Of a stretch of 7,116 bases of DNA, positions 1-4,284 are shown piece after piece (the stretch's first letter is position 1; each line of letters starts with the position of its first letter). The notes beneath the pieces are model-generated. The model was not told the DNA's origin, did no database searches, and worked only from the letters and a program-made list of their open reading frames with translations. A program made the position numbers and the translations under genes. This DNA comes from Candidatus Colwellbacteria bacterium RIFCSPLOWO2_02_FULL_44_20b (GTDB taxonomy: Bacteria; Patescibacteriota; Minisyncoccia; UBA6257; Colwellbacteraceae), in contig MHIZ01000018.1 of the NCBI GenBank assembly GCA_001817765.1, positions 1-7,116 on the forward strand, read 5' to 3'.

Positions 1-126
1 CGAATCGTTGTCTTGGGTAAGCGCCGTAAGCAGATGAAGCGCTCGAAACTCGCCATGATTTCGCGAATCGTTGTCTTGGGTAAGCGCCGTAAGCAGATGA
101 AGCGCTCGAAACTCGCCATGATTTCG
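1..126. repeat. Exact 63-bp tandem duplication inside clpB
   Basis: Positions 1-63 and 64-126 are identical over all 63 bases; the match breaks at 127. The unit is a multiple of three and keeps the clpB frame, duplicating 21 residues. A further copy could lie left of the window. Because the repeat sits at the very edge of the sequence, a genuine duplication and an assembly end-artefact are both plausible. Confidence 0.95.
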
Positions 127-198
127 AGATGACGCGAGATCCTGCGCGTTTTGAATTGCTTCTTGGGCTTTAAGAGTAAAACGGTTAAATGAATTCAT
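1..198 (-). CDS. clpB: ClpB-type AAA+ disaggregase, N-terminal fragment (runs off the left edge)
   Basis: Reading leftward from the ATG at 198-196, 66 codons stay open to the window edge. The first residues (MNSFNRFTLKAQEAIQNAQD) match the opening of a Clp N domain, where an F-T-x-K-A-Q-E-A-I helix is followed by a loop and an 'hLLxAL' helix; here this is ALHLLTALTQ at residues 32-41. ClpB is an ATP-driven cytosolic chaperone that rescues aggregated proteins with DnaK; ClpC/ClpA share the N-domain fold, so ClpB rather than ClpC is a family-level inference from the opening residues. Residues 25-45 are repeated exactly as 46-66, duplicating the second helix of the N domain, so the gene is either altered or misassembled here. 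No Shine-Dalgarno is visible before the ATG; a TATTTT box ends 12 nt upstream. No CIRCE-type heat-shock operator is seen. The AAA+ domains lie outside the window and cannot be checked. Confidence 0.72.
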   Translation of the reverse strand, partial: MNSFNRFTLKAQEAIQNAQDLASSRNHGEFRALHLLTALTQDNDSRNHGEFRALHLLTALTQDNDS

Positions 199-210
199 AA
201 AAAGGTTAGT

Positions 211-216
211 AAAATA
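211..216 (-). promoter_or_regulatory. Candidate -10 box of clpB
   Basis: On the minus strand the sequence is TATTTT, ending 12 nt before the clpB ATG. Transcription starting about 7 nt downstream would leave a leader of only about 5 nt. No convincing -35 hexamer is seen at 16-18 bp, so this is a weak call based on position and composition. Confidence 0.3.
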
Positions 217-271
217 AAGCCTTTCCCCTAACTACATACTACATTGAAGACACGAAAAGCAATACAGTCCC

Positions 272-274
272 TTA
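272..274. repeat. Left copy of the TTA target-site duplication
   Basis: TTA directly abuts the left inverted repeat and is repeated at 440-442 immediately after the right inverted repeat. Removing the element plus one copy restores an uninterrupted CCCTTAAGG junction. Confidence 0.7.
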
Positions 275-439
275 GAGCCTGCTTGGAAACCCTCTTTCGT
301 TACGAGAGTGTCTGATTTTCGAGTGAGGCAATAAGCGCCGAGGAAGGTGTATCAAGGAACTGATACACCAACGAGAAGCGAAGTAGCCGCAGCCGAAATC
401 AGACAATCGCAGTAGAATATGGGGTTTTCAAACAGGCTC
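275..439. mobile_element. 165-bp palindromic MITE-like element with TTA target-site duplication
   Basis: The ends are inverted repeats: GAGCCTGCTTGGAAACCC at 275-292 against GAGCCTGTTTGAAAACCC read from 439 on the other strand (two mismatches in 18). Both ends are flanked by TTA (272-274 and 440-442), as expected for a 3-bp target-site duplication. The palindrome continues inward: GTCTGATTTTCG on the left pairs with GTCTGATTTCG on the right, and the centre is a perfect 9-bp hairpin (346-354 with 361-369, loop 355-360). About 50 of 80 aligned arm positions are complementary, best at ends and centre. No transposase is encoded, so it would need to be mobilised in trans. IR ends of the GAGCCTG type with a TNA duplication recall the IS5/IS1031 group; that assignment is inference from memory of the family. 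Transcribed from htrA, the element would fold into one long hairpin and could act as a terminator or RNA-stability element ahead of clpB. Confidence 0.8.
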
Positions 440-1729
440 TTAAGGACGTTCCTCGAGAAGAACAGTAAGTTGGATGTACTGGCCGTTACGGAAAACTCTA
501 AGAGTAATGCGTTCCCCAACGCTGTGTTCTTGAACAAGCGAACTCAAAGTCCGAGCCTCGCTTACTTTGATACCGTTAACTTCAGTAATAATATCACCTA
601 CAAGAACTCCGGCCTTCGCCGCGGGTGAATTAGGAATAACAGCCGGCCCATCATCACTCGGCTGAATAAGAGCGCCTTCACTAAGTGGAATGTTTTCATC
701 CCGCGCAATCTGCTCTGTTAATGTAATGTAACGAATACCAAGATACGCGGTCACAATTCTGCCTGTCTGCTTAACCGACTCAATGGCTCGCTTTGCCTGA
801 TTAATAGGAATCGCGAAGCCAATATTCTGAGCCCCTGAAGCAATAGCAGTATTAATAGCAATAACTTCTCCTTTAAGATTCAAGAGCGGCCCTCCGGAAT
901 TCCCAGGATTAATTGCCGCGTCCGTTTGAAAAACACCCTCAATCGTTTCCCGAAAACCACTGCCACCGGATGCCACAACTGTTCGCGCTAAACCGGAAAT
1001 GACACCAGCCGAAACGGTATTTCGGAATTCCCCAAGCGCGTTGCCAATTGCGATCGCTGTTTGCCCTAATTTAACTGAATCAGAATCACCAAGAGAAAGA
1101 ATCGGAAAATTTTGTCCGTCAATCTTTAAAACCGCCAAATCTTTTGATTGATCTCGAGCAAGAACCCGCGCGTCGTATTTCTTTCCGTCATTAGTAAAAA
1201 CAGTATATGCGGCGCCTGTTTCAAGAACAACGTGTTTATTAGTAACGATAAGTCCGTCTGAAGAAACAATAAAACCTGTCCCACCGCCAATTTCTTCGCG
1301 TTTTGTTTTGCCAGTATCACACTGTTGCCGGAAAGTGAAGCCTTCGCCAAAGAATTTCCGGACATCTGATGGTAAGTCAGAAAGTGGATCGTAAAAACAT
1401 TCTTCCAGAACCTTAACATCCTTCGAAACAACAATCGAAACAACCGCCGGCGCGGATTTTTCTACTGCCCGAATAACAGCTTCTTCGTAATCAAGAGTCG
1501 GTTTGTAAAGCTCAACAGTTAGCGATGATGTATCAGGCTGGGAAAATGAAGAGTCTTTAAGAAAATCCCCTTCTTCCTCAAGATTACCGAAATAACCCGA
1601 GACTTTCTCCCATACACTCTCAAAAATATTCGCTTGCGCACGCGGCGACTGCCCAAAAACCGCGCCAATAAAAAGAAAAAGCGCGATAATAACAAAAAGA
1701 AAAGAAAATTTTCTCTGGAAATGTGTCAT
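440..1729 (-). CDS. HtrA/DegP-type serine endoprotease with one PDZ domain
   Basis: The 429-residue product is an S1C (trypsin-like) protease of the HtrA/DegP/DegQ family, acting outside the cytoplasmic membrane on misfolded envelope proteins. Residues 8-25 form one hydrophobic segment, a signal peptide or membrane anchor; RAQA at 30-33 could be a signal-peptidase site. The protease domain (about 85-320) has the full triad: His166 in TNKHVV, Asp197 in SKDLAVLKI and Ser278 in the GNSGGP motif, with the oxyanion-loop context QTDAAINPGNSGGPLL. A single PDZ domain occupies about 328-426, so the protein resembles DegS/HhoA-type one-PDZ members rather than two-PDZ DegP. Residues 105-147 form an extra loop before the GGGTGF strand with two cysteines (Cys111, Cys137) that could form a disulfide. 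Downstream of the cysteine desulfurase gene by 35 bp, but with its own TATAAT box. The TAA stop (442-440) is the right copy of the MITE target-site duplication, so the protein's end is unchanged by the insertion. A degP/degQ/degS symbol cannot be chosen from sequence alone. Confidence 0.95.
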   Translation of the reverse strand: MTHFQRKFSFLFVIIALFLFIGAVFGQSPRAQANIFESVWEKVSGYFGNLEEEGDFLKDSSFSQPDTSSLTVELYKPTLDYEEAVIRAVEKSAPAVVSIVVSKDVKVLEECFYDPLSDLPSDVRKFFGEGFTFRQQCDTGKTKREEIGGGTGFIVSSDGLIVTNKHVVLETGAAYTVFTNDGKKYDARVLARDQSKDLAVLKIDGQNFPILSLGDSDSVKLGQTAIAIGNALGEFRNTVSAGVISGLARTVVASGGSGFRETIEGVFQTDAAINPGNSGGPLLNLKGEVIAINTAIASGAQNIGFAIPINQAKRAIESVKQTGRIVTAYLGIRYITLTEQIARDENIPLSEGALIQPSDDGPAVIPNSPAAKAGVLVGDIITEVNGIKVSEARTLSSLVQEHSVGERITLRVFRNGQYIQLTVLLEERP

Positions 1730-1738
1730 AGCTTATCT

Positions 1739-1744
1739 ATTATA
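1739..1744 (-). promoter_or_regulatory. Consensus -10 box (TATAAT) of the HtrA gene
   Basis: A perfect TATAAT on the minus strand ends 9 nt before the ATG at 1729. A start site about 7 nt downstream would give a leader of about 2-3 nt, effectively leaderless, and no Shine-Dalgarno precedes the ATG. No clear TTGACA-like -35 is seen at 16-19 bp spacing; that region lies over the end of the cysteine desulfurase gene. Confidence 0.5.
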
Positions 1745-1764
1745 ACGAGAAAATTAAATTCAGG

Positions 1765-2967
1765 TTACTTGACGACACGACGCATTTGTGCGAGCACTGC
1801 ACTGATCTCCTGCCGTGTCGTTGGTCGACCTAAGGTAATGCGGATACTCTGAGCCGCCCGTTCTTCAGAAAACCCGAGCGCGCCAACAACGTATGATGAT
1901 GTCGCTGTTCGAACCGAACAGGCCGAACCAGAAGAAACAGCCAAACCTTGAAGATCAAAAGCAATAATAAGATCTTGGCTTTTCTTCCCCGGAAAATAAA
2001 TGTGGAGATTATTCGGAAGGCGAAGTTCGGGCGATGGCTTTCTTCCAGAGAGTTCCGGGCCATTAAGCTGTGCCTTAGGCTGGATTTTAAGAATCCCCTT
2101 ATATAGGAAGTCACGAAGTTCCCGAATGCGCGAAGCTTCTCGTTCTTGGTTTTTAAGAATGAGTTGAAGCGCTTTGGCAAAACCGACAATCGCCGGTATA
2201 TTCTCTGTCCCTGCTCGTATGCCTTTTTCCTGACTCCCCCCCGTGATAATCGGTGAAAGTGGAATGTTTTTATTTCGGTAAAGAATTCCCGCGCCCTTTG
2301 GTCCATAAATCTTCTGGCTTGAAAGCGACATCAGATCAACCCCGAGGTAGGTAGTGTTGCAGTCAATAAATTGGAGTGCTTGAACCGCGTCTGTGTGAAA
2401 AAAAGGATAGTGAAGATTATGGAGTAAACTGTGCTGAGGCTTTCGAAATTCAGCAATAATTTCCGCCGCCTTCTGGAGAGGTTGGATTGATCCGATATGG
2501 TTATTCGCGTACATAAGAGAAACAAGTACGGTTCGCTCATTCAAATTACTCCGCAGTGCCGAAAGTTTGATAACCCCAGAGGTATCAACAGGCAGATAAA
2601 CAACCTCAACCCCAAGGTCCTCAAGTACTCGGCATGTTTCCAGTATTGATTCGTGTTCAATTGAGGATGTAATAATCCGCGGTTTGTAATGTGAAACAAA
2701 ATCCTTCGGTAAACCAGCGATAACCCCGCGAAGCGCAAGATTATTCGCTTCCGTCGCCGAGCCAGTAAAAATGATTTCTCCGAACTGAACGCCAAGCGCC
2801 TCGGCAATTATTTCGCGACTTCCATCAAGAGCCGCGAGGGCTTCTTGGCCAAACGAATGAAGCGATCCTGGATTTCCGTAATATGTCGAGAAATAAGGCT
2901 CCATAACCTTTAAAACATCCTTATGAGTCGGCGTTGAAGCCGCGTAATCAAGGTATATTTTTTTCAT
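1765..2967 (-). CDS. Cysteine desulfurase, IscS/NifS group (PLP-dependent)
   Basis: The 400-residue product is a fold-type I PLP enzyme that takes sulfur from L-cysteine as an enzyme persulfide and passes it to Fe-S scaffold or tRNA-thiolation proteins in the cytosol. The opening YLDYAASTP (5-13) is typical. PLP contacts are visible: T68-G-S-A-T-E-A-N-N76, His105 in SSIEHES stacking on the ring, Asn155/156 in ANNHIG, Asp193 in HTDAVQA, and the Schiff-base Lys219 in SSQKIYGPKG. RAGTEN (251-256) binds substrate carboxylate/phosphate. The catalytic Cys350 is in SSGSAC, followed by the longer mobile loop of group I enzymes rather than the short SufS-type loop. Length is normal. A few extra residues (about 176-188) precede HTDAVQA compared with typical IscS. 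No IscU, IscA, ferredoxin or MnmA gene is adjacent, so the sulfur acceptor cannot be inferred. No Shine-Dalgarno precedes the ATG at 2967; the upstream stretch is T-rich on this strand. iscS is a possible name but nifS-like paralogues look alike. Confidence 0.94.
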   Translation of the reverse strand: MKKIYLDYAASTPTHKDVLKVMEPYFSTYYGNPGSLHSFGQEALAALDGSREIIAEALGVQFGEIIFTGSATEANNLALRGVIAGLPKDFVSHYKPRIITSSIEHESILETCRVLEDLGVEVVYLPVDTSGVIKLSALRSNLNERTVLVSLMYANNHIGSIQPLQKAAEIIAEFRKPQHSLLHNLHYPFFHTDAVQALQFIDCNTTYLGVDLMSLSSQKIYGPKGAGILYRNKNIPLSPIITGGSQEKGIRAGTENIPAIVGFAKALQLILKNQEREASRIRELRDFLYKGILKIQPKAQLNGPELSGRKPSPELRLPNNLHIYFPGKKSQDLIIAFDLQGLAVSSGSACSVRTATSSYVVGALGFSEERAAQSIRITLGRPTTRQEISAVLAQMRRVVK

Positions 2968-3040
2968 AGCGAATAAAAAACAAATAGCGCGTTAAAAACT
3001 CTTAATAATATGAGGAAGCGCGGAATTAAATTGTAAGAAG
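2968..3040. other. Upstream region of the cysteine desulfurase gene
   Basis: AT-rich spacer without a gene. On the minus strand it must hold the desulfurase promoter: TATTTG lies 13 nt before the ATG and TTTATT closer, but neither has a recognisable -35 partner. No riboswitch or IscR-like palindrome is apparent. Confidence 0.35.
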
Positions 3041-3061
3041 TGAAGCCCGCTAGGAGCGGGC
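3036..3061 (-). terminator. Possible factor-independent terminator after the exonuclease gene
   Basis: On the minus strand the GC-rich 7-bp stem (3061-3055 with 3051-3045, loop CCT) is followed by TTCACTTCTT, a pyrimidine-rich but interrupted T tract. It lies about 95 nt past the exonuclease stop, so the other hairpins of the cluster would be transcribed first. The weak T tract keeps confidence low. Confidence 0.35.
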
Positions 3062-3131
3062 GGCAGTCGCGCTCGACGCGACAACTGCGAAAGCCATTGG
3101 TGTAAACACGATAAAAATTATCGGGCTTTCA
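3041..3131. other. Cluster of hairpins in the 187-bp gap (possible structured RNA or terminator)
   Basis: Four stems can be read directly: 3045-3051 with 3055-3061 (GCCCGCT/AGCGGGC, 3-nt loop), 3066-3071 with 3077-3082 (GTCGCG/CGCGAC, 5-nt loop, extended by GCA 3063-3065 with TGC 3086-3088), 3089-3095 with 3124-3130 (GAAAGCC/GGCTTTC), and nested in the last, 3110-3114 with 3118-3122 (GATAA/TTATC). The extremes also form an outer inverted repeat, TGAAGCCCG (3041-3049) with CGGGCTTTCA (3122-3131, one bulge), which competes with the first and third stems. The region is locally GC-rich in an AT-rich gap. It does not look like tRNA, and no flanking direct repeat marks it as an insertion. It lies just after the exonuclease stop codon and before the desulfurase promoter in the direction of transcription. 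Confidence 0.5.
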
Positions 3132-3154
3132 AGAATCATCTTAGTCTAAAAATA

Positions 3155-3727
3155 TTAAAACAAGGTTGCTGGTAAATCAAATCGTCCTTTCCAATCAAGC
3201 GCTACCTTCTCGAATTCATTGCTGTTCCGCTTGGGAAGCAAAAGATAACCTTGCCGTTCCGCGAGATCATAGAGGTCCTTCGTGATCTTAACGTCGTTCC
3301 GACAGTATTCTTCAAGCGATTTCAGGTCTCCCGAAGCGTAGAAGTGAATCGCTTCAAGCCCGTGACTTGTCTTCCCTACTCCTCCAAGATTCGCCTTCGC
3401 AAGAAGATCAAGACTGATCCTGTGTCCGCACGACAACTCGATCTCTTCAAGAAGATCAAGCCGATACAAAACATTAATATTAAAAGGAAAATATTTTTCA
3501 AGAACAGGAACGTCAAAACGGTTGATGCTAAAACCGATCAAAAGCCCGGCATCCTGCAAAACTTTACCAAGAGCCTCAAGATCTTTTTCCCAAAAAGTTA
3601 AATAAGCGTTTTGATTATATGAATAAGCACAGACAACTGAAACATCGAGGTTTTTAAGGTTTTCCTTTCCCCCAACGTCTGCAAACGTATTTTTAGTTTC
3701 AATATCAAAAACAATTCTGTCCTTCAT
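3155..3727 (-). CDS. Small DEDDy-type 3'-5' exonuclease-like (RNase H-fold) protein
   Basis: The 190-residue product has the exonuclease motifs of the DEDD superfamily: ExoI FDIET with Asp8 and Glu10, ExoII IGFSINRFDVPVL with Asp72, and ExoIII YCRND with Tyr141 and Asp145 (the Y-x3-D form, DEDDy). These would coordinate two metal ions for 3'-5' cleavage of DNA or RNA. The layout, with a short stand-alone domain and 'N-x-FD-x-P-V-L' in ExoII, resembles the predicted RNase H-like / YprB-type ribonuclease family (PF13482-like) more than DNA polymerase proofreading domains; the substrate is unknown. The C-terminal tail after 160 is basic and aromatic. No helicase or polymerase domain is attached. 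The start at 3727 is supported by AGGA (3740-3737) 9 nt before the ATG. The gene follows the YkuK-like gene by 47 bp and may be cotranscribed with it or use a TAGAAT-like box in that gap. Confidence 0.85.
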   Translation of the reverse strand: MKDRIVFDIETKNTFADVGGKENLKNLDVSVVCAYSYNQNAYLTFWEKDLEALGKVLQDAGLLIGFSINRFDVPVLEKYFPFNINVLYRLDLLEEIELSCGHRISLDLLAKANLGGVGKTSHGLEAIHFYASGDLKSLEEYCRNDVKITKDLYDLAERQGYLLLPKRNSNEFEKVALDWKGRFDLPATLF

Positions 3728-3774
3728 AATCGGTAATCCTATTACATTCTACTTTCTACGTACTACTTACTAGT
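3728..3774. other. 47-bp spacer between the YkuK-like and exonuclease genes
   Basis: Built of TAC/ACT-type short repeats (for example TACGTACTACTTACTAG at 3757-3773), resembling the ACTACAT repeats upstream of clpB. On the minus strand a TAGAAT hexamer could be a -10 box about 20 nt before the AGGA site, but no -35 is clear. Confidence 0.35.
3737..3740 (-). promoter_or_regulatory. Shine-Dalgarno (AGGA) of the exonuclease gene
   Basis: AGGA on the minus strand ends 9 nt before the ATG at 3727. It is one of the few recognisable ribosome-binding sites in the window and supports this start. Confidence 0.45.
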
Positions 3775-4284
3775 TCAAGTATGCCGATCCGCAACTTTCG
3801 ATGCGGCATAGCTTTCGGGTTTCGTTTTAACAGCAAAATTGTACGCCCGCACCATACCCGTCACTTCTTGGATCATCGAACGCGTTTCGCCATTCTCTCC
3901 GATATCAACATGAATCTCAAAATCAAAGTGTGGCAAATCCATAGCTCGTAATATAAGAAGAAGTTCTTGCGCGGTCTGGAGAGAAGTTAAAACTTCTTGA
4001 AGCATCCTGTCTCGAAGCGTGTAATAGTGATGAAAATCAACTCGCCGCCAAAAATACGTGCCGCCGTTTCCGACCCGATGCACGACGACCGCGGTCACAA
4101 AATCAGCATGCCGTTTATCATAAATCATTGAGTCTGTTCCGATAATAATCGTGTATGCTCGCTCAGGCGCGACATCCATAAAAGCGCGTACCGCCGATGC
4201 TACTTCAGAAATAGGAAGCTTCCGACCGAGCGGGGCGTTGAATAAGATTTCTTTATGAATTGATTGTAAGACTGAGGAATTCAA
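3775..4284 (-). CDS. YkuK/DUF458-family RNase H-like protein
   Basis: The 169-residue product matches the DUF458 (PF04308) family typified by Bacillus YkuK, a predicted RNase H-fold protein of unknown substrate. Seen in the sequence: GTDSM with Asp51 in the first strand, the LRDRMLQEV helix with Glu97, HVDIGENG with Asp127, and the hallmark C-terminal stretch TKPESYAASKVADRHT with Asp166. The acidic residues Asp51, Glu97, Asp127 and Asp166 are placed like an RNase H metal site, so a nuclease is plausible, but activity is inference. Length fits the family. The start is TTG at 4284, forming a TTGA overlap with the stop of the phosphohexomutase gene; a weak AAGGT lies about 10 nt upstream inside that gene. 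The next in-frame ATG (residue 36) would remove a conserved N-terminal helix, so TTG and translational coupling are preferred. Confidence 0.9.
   Translation of the reverse strand: MNSSVLQSIHKEILFNAPLGRKLPISEVASAVRAFMDVAPERAYTIIIGTDSMIYDKRHADFVTAVVVHRVGNGGTYFWRRVDFHHYYTLRDRMLQEVLTSLQTAQELLLILRAMDLPHFDFEIHVDIGENGETRSMIQEVTGMVRAYNFAVKTKPESYAASKVADRHT

Larger units (their letters stand above)
199..274. other. Intergenic spacer between clpB and the palindromic element
   Basis: AT-rich and without a plausible gene. It contains a short tandem heptamer (ACTACAT twice, 231-244) and the candidate clpB -10 box. It ends in the left TTA copy of the target-site duplication at 272-274. Before the insertion it would have directly joined the htrA stop codon to the clpB promoter region. 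Confidence 0.6.

Noticed and set aside
1..126. CRISPR-like direct repeat
   Set aside because: The two 63-bp copies are directly adjacent with no spacer, and the sequence is coding in the clpB frame.
199..271. CIRCE heat-shock operator before clpB
   Set aside because: No TTAGCACTC-type inverted repeat is present.
419..628. Small plus-strand open frame starting in the palindromic element
   Set aside because: It begins in the MITE arm and continues antisense to the conserved PDZ domain of the HtrA gene; no ribosome-binding site or family resemblance.
1830..2306. 158-codon minus-strand open frame
   Set aside because: It lies in another frame inside the cysteine desulfurase gene, whose motifs (Lys219, Cys350) cover this stretch; composition is typical of a shadow frame.
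3041..3131. tRNA or a second MITE
   Set aside because: The stems do not form a cloverleaf with a T-loop or anticodon arm, and no flanking direct repeat is visible.
3251..3601. 116-codon plus-strand open frame
   Set aside because: Antisense to the exonuclease gene with intact DEDD motifs; no recognisable domain.
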